A DNA stretch of 51,706 nt from Chitinophagaceae bacterium UBA4857 (GTDB taxonomy: Bacteria; Bacteroidota; Bacteroidia; Chitinophagales; Chitinophagaceae). Position numbers and translations under genes: made by a program. Positions 41,680-49,399 of the stretch are shown piece by piece. The stretch lies in NCBI GenBank assembly GCA_002399735.1, contig DHEF01000045.1, positions 25,845-77,550 on the forward strand, given 5' to 3'. Numbering within the stretch: position 1 is the first letter of the stretch; each line of letters opens with the position of its first letter. Under the pieces are notes generated by a model that had not been told where the DNA came from, did no database searches, and was given only the letters and a program-made list of their open reading frames with translations.

Positions 41680-42135
41680 ATGCAAGCTAAAGCAACCACA
41701 CCCGACCAGTATATAAAAGATTTGCCTGAAGACAGACAAGCTGCATTTAAAAAATTGAGAGTCGCCATTAAGAAAAACCTACCCAAAGGTTTTACGGAAT
41801 GTATTTCCTACGGTATGATTGGTTATGTTGTGCCACATAGTATTTATCCGGCCGGGTATCATTGCTCACCGGAGCTACCGTTGCCTTTTATGAGCATAGC
41901 TTCACAAAAAAATTTTATTGCTATTTACCACATGGGTGTATATGGTATGCCCGAATTATATGATTGGTTTGTAGCGGAACATGCCAAACACAGCACTAAA
42001 AAATTAGACATGGGCAAAAGTTGCATCCGCTATAAAAAACCGGAAGATATTCCTGTTGAACTGATAGCAGAACTATGCACTAAGATCACTGTGCCCGAAT
42101 GGATAGCTTTTTATGAGCAAACTTATAAACACTAA
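41680..42135 (+). CDS. DUF1801-domain protein
   Basis: The 151-residue cytoplasmic protein starts with TPDQYIKDLPEDRQAAFKKL, a helix, then GFTECISYGMIGYVVPH and FIAIYHMGVYGMPELYDWF. This is the YdhG/DUF1801 pattern related to frataxin-like folds. Its function is unknown. It converges on the phosphodiesterase gene with only two bases between stops. Confidence 0.85.
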   Translation: MQAKATTPDQYIKDLPEDRQAAFKKLRVAIKKNLPKGFTECISYGMIGYVVPHSIYPAGYHCSPELPLPFMSIASQKNFIAIYHMGVYGMPELYDWFVAEHAKHSTKKLDMGKSCIRYKKPEDIPVELIAELCTKITVPEWIAFYEQTYKH

Positions 42136-42137
42136 AC

Positions 42138-43481
42138 CTATTTATCGGTAAACATACCTGGATACAAAGTTCCTTCGCCATTTGGTAAGGTAATTTGTAA
42201 TAGCTTGGATATGATGGGTGCAATATCTACCAGACTCATTTCTGGTATAACAGCGCCTTTTTTAATTCCTTTACCAAATGCTACAAAGCCGGTTTGTATT
42301 TCTTTAAAATCAGGGAAAAAGCCATGTGTACCACCTTTACCTGCACGGATAAATTCGCCGGTAGCAACTGAGTTAAAGGCAAATCCCTGTATGGGTGCCA
42401 GTGCCAATACAGCATTAGGGTCTGCACCAATTTTGTCCAACTTTTTTCTGCTTTTAATATCAAATGATTTTTGTTGCTGCTCGGGAAGATTTTCCAATAT
42501 TTCCTCAACCGCTTCAATTGTTTTTTTATCCTTGGCATCTTTTACGTGTAAAAAAGCTGAGCCGCTGGCTGCATGAAAATAAGCTTTCCATTGCTCCGGC
42601 TTTTCGGGGTTATACAAACCTGCTTTGGCTAATAAAACATTCGGTGCTAAAACCGAATGAATATCTACAAAACCATGATCTCCCGTAATAATGAAGGTTG
42701 TATTATTTTTTATGCCGGCTTTATCTACCGCTTCCATAATGGTTTTTACTGCACGGTCAACACCGGCAACGGCAGCTCTAACTTTGTCACCATCACGTCC
42801 TTCTTCATGTTCAAAATGATCTACCATTACTAAATGAAGTGCCAGAAAAGAAGGTTTATATTTACGTATAACATACGCACTAGCACGGGCAAGGTTTTCA
42901 TCCAGGCCTAAATATTTTACATCAAAATCAATGGAGTCTAATTTACCAATGGCATTATTTTCCAACTCTTCATAAAAACCAGCGGGTTTGGCTTTATCAA
43001 TCCAAGCCTGTTTCATATTACGCTTGGTACCTTTTGTTTTGGGTAAGTACCAGTATTCCGGAAGATTATAAGTGGCAGGCGAGTTAACCGATACGGGCCA
43101 GAACATTGAGGCTGTTTTTAATCCTTTCTTTTCAGCCTCACTAAAAATAGTAGGCACTTTAATGTTTTCATAATGCCAGTTCCAGTTGCCCGTTATACCC
43201 AAAGGTTCTGATGGTGTATTAAAATGTACACCATGTTTTATTGGTGTTACACCGGTAACCATAGTGGTATGTGAAGGGTAGGTAACCGAAGGAAAAACAC
43301 TGTTCACGCCATCAGCATAAGTTCCGGTTTGCATAGCCTGACGCAAGTGTACCATATTCCACGATGGGTCTTTATAAAACTCCGGTCTTAAACCATCTAT
43401 GCTTATTAAAATAACATGATTATCCTGTGCATGAATGGTAATAGAAAATAAAACGGCGAAAGCCAATGCAAACTTTTTCAT
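42138..43481 (-). CDS. Secreted nucleotide pyrophosphatase/phosphodiesterase family protein
   Basis: The 447-residue exported enzyme (signal MKKFALAFAVLFSITIHAQ) has the alkaline-phosphatase-superfamily core of ENPP proteins. Metal and nucleophile sites are VILISIDGLRPEFYKD (Asp), FPSVTYPSHTTMVTG (Thr nucleophile), LVMVDHFEHEEG (Asp, His) and FIITGDHGF (Asp, His), with a final HGFFPDF His. It probably cleaves nucleotide or lipid phosphodiesters in the periplasm. Confidence 0.93.
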   Translation of the reverse strand: MKKFALAFAVLFSITIHAQDNHVILISIDGLRPEFYKDPSWNMVHLRQAMQTGTYADGVNSVFPSVTYPSHTTMVTGVTPIKHGVHFNTPSEPLGITGNWNWHYENIKVPTIFSEAEKKGLKTASMFWPVSVNSPATYNLPEYWYLPKTKGTKRNMKQAWIDKAKPAGFYEELENNAIGKLDSIDFDVKYLGLDENLARASAYVIRKYKPSFLALHLVMVDHFEHEEGRDGDKVRAAVAGVDRAVKTIMEAVDKAGIKNNTTFIITGDHGFVDIHSVLAPNVLLAKAGLYNPEKPEQWKAYFHAASGSAFLHVKDAKDKKTIEAVEEILENLPEQQQKSFDIKSRKKLDKIGADPNAVLALAPIQGFAFNSVATGEFIRAGKGGTHGFFPDFKEIQTGFVAFGKGIKKGAVIPEMSLVDIAPIISKLLQITLPNGEGTLYPGMFTDK

Positions 43482-43603
43482 GTAAATATTTTGAAGGCAG
43501 TAAAAACTAACGGGTGGCGAAACTAATCAGTCATTGTTACCTTAATGTTAGTGAATTATTAATTTGTTATACATAAGTAGTAAAACGTAGCGCTGTTTAT
43601 ATT

Positions 43604-43611
43604 TACCTTTG
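43604..43611 (+). promoter_or_regulatory. -7 promoter element of the AlkC-like gene
   Basis: TACCTTTG lies 17 bases before the ATG at 43629. Confidence 0.5.
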
Positions 43612-43628
43612 CGCATAACTTTTCCACC

Positions 43629-44723
43629 ATGTCTTCATTAATTAAAGATGTTTACTCACCTGCTTTTTTTACGCAGTTACATAGTATTTTAAAAAAAATT
43701 GTTCCGGGTTATAATAAAAATAACTTTATGAAAACCATTGCCGGGCAAGACTTTGAAGCTAAAGAGTGGAAGGGTAGAATGCAGGCGGTAACTTTTTCTT
43801 TAAACACTGTATTGGATAAAGATTATGCAAAAGCCAATAAGCAATTAATGCAAATGGTAGATGCGTTTAAACAACAAGGCGGGGGTGGCATTGCGCATGT
43901 GTTTTTGCCCGATTATATTGCACAATATGGCATCAATCATTTTAAAGATGCGGTAAAAGCATTGGAACATACCACCCAATTTATAAGTTGCGAATTTGCT
44001 GTGAGACCTTTTTTATTGCAATACCCCGATGCTATGTTGCAACAAATGATAAAATGGAGCAACCATAAAAGCCATGCTGTACGCAGGTTAGCAAGCGAAG
44101 GTGCAAGACCACGTTTGCCCTGGGCCATGGCTTTGCCTATGTATAAAAAAAATCCTCAGCCCTTAATTCCGTTACTTGAAAATTTAATAACAGATAAACA
44201 CGAGTGGGTACGTTTAAGTGTGGCCAATCATTTGAATGATATATCCAAAGATCATCCTGCAATCTTTTTACAAATTGCCAATAAATGGAAAGGGAAAACC
44301 AAAGAGATTGATGCCATTATTAAACACGCTTCCCGTACTTTATTAAAAGCCGGTGATGCAGACATTCTGCAATTATTTAACCTTAGCGATGAAGGTTTAT
44401 CACTATCAAAGTTTAAAGTTTTAACGCCGGAAATAACAGTAGGAGAGAGTGTGATCTTTGAATTCATGGTAACTAATACTAATCCGACACCTAAGCATTT
44501 ACGATTAGAATATGCCATCTATTACCAAAAATCGAAAGGGCATCTTACCAAAAAAGTATTTAAAATAAGTGAACGTTTATTGCAGCCTGCAGAAAAGTTG
44601 GTCATCATACGCAAACAGTCTTTTAAACCTATTACCACCAGGGTTTTTCATAAAGGTTTGCATAAAGTAGCAGTAATTGTAAACGGTAAAGAGTCGGTAG
44701 CAAAAGCTTTTCAGTTGTTGTAA
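43629..44723 (+). CDS. AlkC-type DNA alkylation repair glycosylase
   Basis: The 364-residue protein has a HEAT-repeat (ALR) glycosylase domain (about 1-260). It is recognised by SHAVRRLASEGARPRLPWAM and by HEWVRLSVANHLNDISKDHP, which occur in AlkC proteins that excise 3-methyladenine. A C-terminal Ig-like beta domain (about 265-364, LTPEITVGESVIFEFMVTNT) matches the AlkC subgroup rather than AlkD. The repair role is established for relatives, not for this protein. Confidence 0.9.
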   Translation: MSSLIKDVYSPAFFTQLHSILKKIVPGYNKNNFMKTIAGQDFEAKEWKGRMQAVTFSLNTVLDKDYAKANKQLMQMVDAFKQQGGGGIAHVFLPDYIAQYGINHFKDAVKALEHTTQFISCEFAVRPFLLQYPDAMLQQMIKWSNHKSHAVRRLASEGARPRLPWAMALPMYKKNPQPLIPLLENLITDKHEWVRLSVANHLNDISKDHPAIFLQIANKWKGKTKEIDAIIKHASRTLLKAGDADILQLFNLSDEGLSLSKFKVLTPEITVGESVIFEFMVTNTNPTPKHLRLEYAIYYQKSKGHLTKKVFKISERLLQPAEKLVIIRKQSFKPITTRVFHKGLHKVAVIVNGKESVAKAFQLL

Positions 44724-44746
44724 TTTGAAAACTTAATGCTAAATGT

Positions 44747-44880
44747 GTGTCACTTGTACGTTCTGTAATTCTATAGTTAACAGGTTACCGACTCTCAGAC
44801 TTTCTCTGCTGATTAGCGAACGGGACGCACAAGAGTGCGACGCAACAAAAGTTCAATCAAGGATGGGACGCTGGTAACAA
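44747..44880 (+). repeat. Dispersed gtgcgacgcaa-family repeat, copy 9 (extended)
   Basis: This is the longest copy: cacttgtacgttctgtaatt, gctgattagcgaacgggacg, aagagtgcgacgcaacaaaa, gttcaatcaaggatgggacg and ctggtaacaaaa. The outer parts are partly complementary, so it can fold. It fills most of the 292-bp gap before waaA. Confidence 0.8.
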
Positions 44881-44987
44881 AAAATAGATTCAATAAAATA
44901 AGACTTTGAAGTTCTTTTGGGCTCCATTAAAAATGTTAAACGGTTGTATTAGTTTACTGCTATTGCCTGCAAGTGCTGATTAGCCCT

Positions 44988-44995
44988 TATTTTTG
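44988..44995 (+). promoter_or_regulatory. -7 promoter element of waaA
   Basis: TATTTTTG with TTG 22 bp upstream (44963-44965); the ATG follows 20 bases downstream. Confidence 0.6.
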
Positions 44996-45015
44996 CAGTT
45001 TTACGACGATTAATT

Positions 45016-46275
45016 ATGCTGGCGCTTCTTTTCTATAATCTTTTTTTGTTCTTTTTTCAACTGGGCTCCAGGATATTGGCGCTGTTTAACAAAAAAGCAG
45101 CCTTGTGGGTAAAGGGGCGCCTGTTTATTTTCTCCAAATTAAAGGACGCTTTTGAAAACGAAACAGCACCGGTTATCTGGTTTCATTGCGCATCATTAGG
45201 AGAGTTTGAGCAAGGCCGACCTGTAATGGAAAGTTTGCGTGAGCAATACCCTGCACATAAAATACTGGTTACCTTTTTTTCTCCATCGGGGTATGAAATA
45301 AGAAAAAACTACAACGGCGCTGATTATATTTTTTACTTACCCATGGATGGAATGGTTAATGCCATGCGTTTTATAAATATTGTAAAACCTAAACTAGCCG
45401 TTTTTATTAAGTACGAACTGTGGTACTATTACACCCGTGTTATGCACGAAAGACAAATTCCGTTGTTATTAATATCGGCTATATTTTTAAAAACACATTC
45501 GTATTTTAAGTGGCATGGCGAAGTGCAGCGCAAAACCTTATCAAAATTTTCCCATGTATTTGTGCAGGATGAGTTATCGAAAAAACTGGCAGATAAATTA
45601 CAATTACCGGTTTCATTTACAGTAGCCGGCGATACAAGGTTTGACCGTGTTATTAAAATTGCTTCGCAATACAAACGCATTGATGCCTTAACCAATTGGG
45701 CCAGCGGAAGCCGGTTGGTGGTTGCCGGAAGTACCTGGCCCGATGATGAACGTGTATTATGGGAAGTATTGCTTTTGTTAAAGCAGCATAATTTAAAGTT
45801 GGTAATAGCTCCACACGAAATAAATGAAAGCCATTTAACGCAAATTGAAAAACAGTTTGACCAACAAACGGTTCGTTTTTCGCAAGTGGCTAATCATCCA
45901 AATAGTGATGTGTTGATTATTGATAATATTGGCATGCTTTCCAGCCTATACCATTATGCACATATAACTTATATTGGTGGCGGTTATACGCCAACGGGTA
46001 TTCATAATTGCTTAGAAGCTGCTGTATATGGCAAGCCTGTAGTGTTTGGTCCTACTTACCTGAAATACGCCGAAGCTAAAGGTTTAATTAAAGTGGGTGG
46101 TGCTTTTTCGTTTAAAAACTCAGGAGAATTAAACAACATTTTAACCCGTTTATTACAGCAGGAAACCGCATACAAAACTGCTGCAACTGCTGCAGGTGAA
46201 TTTGTAATTGTGCACCAGGGCGCTACCGATAAAATTGTAGATTATATTCAGGAAAACCGTCTTTTAACCAACTGA
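45016..46275 (+). CDS. waaA: 3-deoxy-D-manno-octulosonic acid (Kdo) transferase
   Basis: WaaA adds Kdo to the lipid A precursor at the inner membrane, an essential step for lipopolysaccharide. The 419-residue protein has an N-terminal membrane anchor (MLALLFYNLFLFFFQLG). The GT-B fold follows, with VIWFHCASLGEFEQGRPVME, YELWYYYTR, FVQDELSKKLADKL, VVAGSTWPDDE and the C-terminal YIGGGYTPTGIHNCLEAAVY with GKPVVFGP. All are typical of the family. The last 28 bp overlap the 3' end of the opposite-strand gene. Confidence 0.96.
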   Translation: MLALLFYNLFLFFFQLGSRILALFNKKAALWVKGRLFIFSKLKDAFENETAPVIWFHCASLGEFEQGRPVMESLREQYPAHKILVTFFSPSGYEIRKNYNGADYIFYLPMDGMVNAMRFINIVKPKLAVFIKYELWYYYTRVMHERQIPLLLISAIFLKTHSYFKWHGEVQRKTLSKFSHVFVQDELSKKLADKLQLPVSFTVAGDTRFDRVIKIASQYKRIDALTNWASGSRLVVAGSTWPDDERVLWEVLLLLKQHNLKLVIAPHEINESHLTQIEKQFDQQTVRFSQVANHPNSDVLIIDNIGMLSSLYHYAHITYIGGGYTPTGIHNCLEAAVYGKPVVFGPTYLKYAEAKGLIKVGGAFSFKNSGELNNILTRLLQQETAYKTAATAAGEFVIVHQGATDKIVDYIQENRLLTN

Positions 46276-47024
46276 TCAAAATGAGCGACCAACTCATTAT
46301 CAGCTTGCCAACCCAATTTTAATTTTAGTTCACGGCTTATCCAGTATTCGGCTTCGGGGTAAATATTAAAAGCGTTAATGGTTTTAATGCTTCTTTCGTA
46401 CATAGCTTCATCGCCACGGAAAAGTTCGTTTATAAAAGCAAAGCGATCATTAATACCTACGCCTTTTCTTAAGTCCTTTATGGGGCCATCGGTCAGCTTA
46501 TTTCCTAATTCTTCATCATGTTTTTTTAACATATCATTAAGAGAAACGGGCTCAATTGATACCGGTTTTTCCTGAAAATGTTGCGAAAGTGTGGGTATTT
46601 CCACCAACGGATCGTAGGCCTTGGTATCAATAAAATCGGTAACCGGCGGTGTGGGTTGAGCAACAGGTGCCACTATTTCCACAGGTTCAGGCTCCACCTC
46701 TGTTACTGTATTTTCGTCTTCTTCTAAGGTATAAATAATCTTTTCTTCGGTAGGTACTTCGGTATAAATTACAGGCTCTTCAGCCGGGGTTTGATTGCTT
46801 GATGCGGATGTATTATTAGTAACAACATCTTCGTATCCCTGCACCGGTACAGTCATTGCAGGCATGAGTACTGCCACTTTGTTACTGCCCAGGCTACGGG
46901 AAGCCTGCACAGTTTTAGTCAATTCCAATTGCAGCTCTCGGGTGGTTGTTAACAATTGTGCTGTATCGGCATTTTGTTCACGCAGGTGTTTCAATTTATG
47001 TATTAGCTCGTCTATTCGGTTCAT
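46248..47024 (-). CDS. Conserved hypothetical protein, possibly phylum-specific
   Basis: The 258-residue protein starts with a helical segment (MNRIDELIHKLKHLREQNAD). A long acidic, Pro/Val/Thr-rich linker (about 60-150) follows. The conserved C-terminal helical domain reads KHDEELGNKLTDGPIKDLRK, GINDRFAFINELFRGDEAMY and ERSIKTINAFNIYPEAEYWI. I recognise the C-terminal block as recurrent in Bacteroidota hypothetical proteins but not its function. I start at the ATG at 47024, since the longer frame overlaps tdk. The divergent gap to tdk is under 100 bp. Confidence 0.8.
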   Translation of the reverse strand: MNRIDELIHKLKHLREQNADTAQLLTTTRELQLELTKTVQASRSLGSNKVAVLMPAMTVPVQGYEDVVTNNTSASSNQTPAEEPVIYTEVPTEEKIIYTLEEDENTVTEVEPEPVEIVAPVAQPTPPVTDFIDTKAYDPLVEIPTLSQHFQEKPVSIEPVSLNDMLKKHDEELGNKLTDGPIKDLRKGVGINDRFAFINELFRGDEAMYERSIKTINAFNIYPEAEYWISRELKLKLGWQADNELVAHFDQLVKRRFS

Positions 47025-47117
47025 TATTATTACTTTTGGCAAATTGAAAGTAGTCCGTAAAATTACAAACTGTTTGCCAAAAAACGGTTTGTGCAAAAAA
47101 GAAAATTAACTGTTGAT

Positions 47118-47687
47118 ATGTTTATTGAGCCTAATATACGGGGTGAACGAAGAGGTTGGATAGAAGTGATTTGTGGTTCCATGTTTAGTGGTAAAACCGA
47201 GGAGTTGATACGCCGTTTAAAAAGAGTAAAAATTGCCAACCTGAAAGTAGAAATTTTTAAACCGGCAGTTGATATTCGTTACGACGAAACCAATATCGTT
47301 TCCCACGATACCAATGCTATTATTTCCACCCCAATTGATAACTCGCAAAAAATATTATTACTGGCACAGGATGCCGATGTAATTGGTATTGACGAGGCAC
47401 AGTTTTTTGACTCAGAACTGGCAAATGTTTGCGATCAGCTGGCTTACCGTGGTATGCGGGTAATTGTAGCGGGATTAGATATGGATTTTACCGGTAAACC
47501 ATTTGGTCAAATGCCTTTTCTATTGGCCAAGGCCGATTATATTACCAAACTGCACGCCATTTGTGTAAAGTGCGGACATATAGCCAATTATTCTTACCGT
47601 AAAATTCCTAATGAGGAACAGGTAATGTTAGGTGCTACCGATGTGTACGAGCCTCGTTGTCGTACTTGTTACCACGATAACAAATAA
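47118..47687 (+). CDS. tdk: Thymidine kinase
   Basis: The type II thymidine kinase salvages thymidine to dTMP. Features are the P-loop in EVICGSMFSGKTEELIRRLK, IGIDEAQFFD (Walker B and lasso Glu), GMRVIVAGLDMDFTGKPFG, and the zinc-binding cysteines CVKCGH and CRTCYH. The 189-residue length is standard. An earlier TTG- or GTG-type start in the same frame (47091) would add nine residues; the ATG at 47118 (MFIEPNIRGERRG) is preferred. Confidence 0.96.
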   Translation: MFIEPNIRGERRGWIEVICGSMFSGKTEELIRRLKRVKIANLKVEIFKPAVDIRYDETNIVSHDTNAIISTPIDNSQKILLLAQDADVIGIDEAQFFDSELANVCDQLAYRGMRVIVAGLDMDFTGKPFGQMPFLLAKADYITKLHAICVKCGHIANYSYRKIPNEEQVMLGATDVYEPRCRTCYHDNK

Positions 47688-47692
47688 GCCGT

Positions 47693-47700
47693 TACTTTTG
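47693..47700 (+). promoter_or_regulatory. -7 promoter element of ccmB
   Basis: TACTTTTG lies just after the tdk stop. A start about five bases later puts the mRNA 5' end near 47705, 15-20 bases before the likely ccmB translation start at 47722. Confidence 0.55.
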
Positions 47701-47766
47701 CACCACTAAAAACAATACAACATCAGTACACTCCAAAATATAGTAACACTTTTTAAAAAAGACCTG

Positions 47767-48378
47767 TTGCTGGAAATAAGACAACAATACAGTTTTTACG
47801 GCATCCTTTTATACATGGGGGCTACCATTTTTGTATTGTTCATGTCAATGGAAGCTCCTGAACCGGCTGTTTGGAACGGACTGTTTTGGGTAATACAATT
47901 ATTTATTTGCATTAACACCGTAGCCAAAAGTTTTTTAACCGAAAACCGTGGCCGCATGTTATACTTTTTCACCATCACCTCACCGGTAAGTTTTGTACTG
48001 GCCAAACTGTTATTTAACTTGCTGTTAATGGTAGTAATGAGTTTATTAAGCTTACTACTGTTTACCATGTTTTTAGGTAATCCAATGGTAAAAGCCCCGG
48101 CCTTCATCGGTTTGGTTTTATTAGGTGGTGGCAGCTTAAGCCTTGTATTTACTTTTTTATCGGCCATTGCCGCCAAAGCACACCAAAATGCAGCCATCAT
48201 GGCGGTATTGGGTTTCCCGCTTATTATTCCGCAGTTAATGGTATTAATGAAACTCTCCACTGCTGCCTTCTCTACCGAGCAAGCCATACAAATTACCGAT
48301 ATTTTATTACTGGCCGCATTAGATGTAATGGTGATGGTACTCTCCATTATCCTTTTCCCTTTTTTGTGGAAGGATTAA
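47767..48378 (+). CDS. ccmB: Haem exporter protein CcmB
   Basis: CcmB is the membrane subunit of the CcmAB transporter used in cytochrome c maturation. The hydrophobic protein has six membrane segments and the family pattern LLLEIRQQYSFYGILLYMGA, with NTVAKSFLTENRGRMLYFFT and AKAHQNAAIMAVLGFPLIIP. The listed start (TTG 47767) is the first canonical start codon. The family N-terminus, however, continues upstream in the same frame as STLQNIVTLFKKDL, beginning at an ATC at 47722 with no ATG, GTG or TTG available. The true protein is probably 218 residues. No ccmA or ccmC is adjacent. Confidence 0.9.
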   Translation: MLEIRQQYSFYGILLYMGATIFVLFMSMEAPEPAVWNGLFWVIQLFICINTVAKSFLTENRGRMLYFFTITSPVSFVLAKLLFNLLLMVVMSLLSLLLFTMFLGNPMVKAPAFIGLVLLGGGSLSLVFTFLSAIAAKAHQNAAIMAVLGFPLIIPQLMVLMKLSTAAFSTEQAIQITDILLLAALDVMVMVLSIILFPFLWKD

Positions 48379-48394
48379 ATAAGTGCAGTTTTTT

Positions 48395-48472
48395 TTTGTT
48401 AGTCAGCAGCAGGAATTCTAATCATCGTCCCTTGCGACGCTCCGTTCGACAGCATATCGCTAATCAACATCG
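48395..48472 (-). repeat. Dispersed gtgcgacgcaa-family repeat, copy 10
   Basis: In inverse orientation this copy has ggaattctaatcatcgtccc, ttgcgacgctccgttcgac and a tail gctaatcaac. Its cgacgctccgttc end resembles copy 1 (gaacggagcgtcg). It begins the 395-bp gene-free stretch 48379-48773. Confidence 0.75.
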
Positions 48473-48489
48473 TGTTATATGTAATTGTA

Positions 48490-48690
48490 CCACCGAGTTG
48501 CGCAGAGTATTTTCACCGAGGGACACAGAGTAAAATTAATCTGGCGCAAGTGTTCCGCAGGATCACTTGTGCCGCAACAAAACCCACCCGATTGTATCGG
48601 GATTAATAAAATCTGTTGCGTGAAGACACGCACCATGGCACAAACAAAAAAACTCTGTGAACCTCCGTGCAACACTTCCTTAAACTCTGT
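48490..48690. repeat. caccgag/cacagag word repeat, copy 2, with two palindromes
   Basis: caccgagttgcgcagagtat and ttttcaccgagggacacaga match the cluster at 16347. They are followed by a palindrome with arms ggcgcaagtg and cacttgtgcc and another around cccgat-tgt-atcggg. An inverted word set (actctgtgaacctccgtgca, aaactctgtggtc) closes the block. A reading frame across it is accidental. Confidence 0.65.
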
Positions 48691-48773
48691 GGTCAAAAAA
48701 CAATTTACTATCCGTACTTTTATCGCAATTTTTTGTATTTCATCGTCACAAACTAACAACTCTCCTCTTCCAC

Positions 48774-49337
48774 ATGGTTGACAATCAATTCATACTTAGC
48801 AATCTTCAAAAACTTACCCAAATAAAGCAGACTGCAAATGAGTCATTTGCCAATCTTACTTCCGAACAGTTTAATTACAAACTTCAGCCGGAACAATGGA
48901 GTGTAGCACAATGCTTAGATCATTTAGTGGTTTCCGATTTGCTGTATTTTCCTGTTTTAAAAAATATTACATCCGGTAATTATCAAATGACAAAATGGGA
49001 AAAATGGAATCCTTTAAACTTTTTAATTGGTAAAATGTTAGTTACCGGAATGCAGGAGCAAGTGAAGAAGAAGTTCAAGTCACCCAAAATATTTTTACCC
49101 GATACCAAAACCATTGATACCGGAATTTATGAACGGTACGATAAACACCTTGATACTTTAATGGGTTATATCAGTAGCGCACAATCGCTGGATATTGACA
49201 AAATTAAACTCACCTCACCTGCATCTCCCATTATTACATTAAGCCTGCGACATGCCTTTTTGTTACTGGTACAACACCAGGGGCGGCATATAAACCAGGC
49301 ACTAAAACTAAAAAAACAACGCAGTTTTCCCAATTAA
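48774..49337 (+). CDS. DinB-like protein
   Basis: The 187-residue DinB-superfamily protein is a four-helix bundle that usually binds a metal with three histidines. Visible features are SFANLTSEQFNYKLQPEQWS and VAQCLDHLVVSDLLY (first His), and a late helix LRHAFLLLVQHQGRHINQAL with two His in the Q-H-x-x-H-like pattern (HQGRH). Relatives include bacillithiol and mycothiol transferases; the substrate is unknown. The ABC exporter follows closely. Confidence 0.88.
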   Translation: MVDNQFILSNLQKLTQIKQTANESFANLTSEQFNYKLQPEQWSVAQCLDHLVVSDLLYFPVLKNITSGNYQMTKWEKWNPLNFLIGKMLVTGMQEQVKKKFKSPKIFLPDTKTIDTGIYERYDKHLDTLMGYISSAQSLDIDKIKLTSPASPIITLSLRHAFLLLVQHQGRHINQALKLKKQRSFPN

Positions 49338-49399
49338 CTGCAATCTTGTCATTTTTTACGAACTTGTACATTATTTGCAATTGGGTCGCATCACATTTT

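Noticed and set aside
47796..48347. 183-codon frame on the minus strand opposite ccmB
   Set aside because: It is a shadow of the strongly conserved CcmB frame; its translation has no family features.
48485..48781. 98-codon + strand frame after ccmB
   Set aside because: It lies entirely in word repeats and palindromes and its translation is low in normal protein character.
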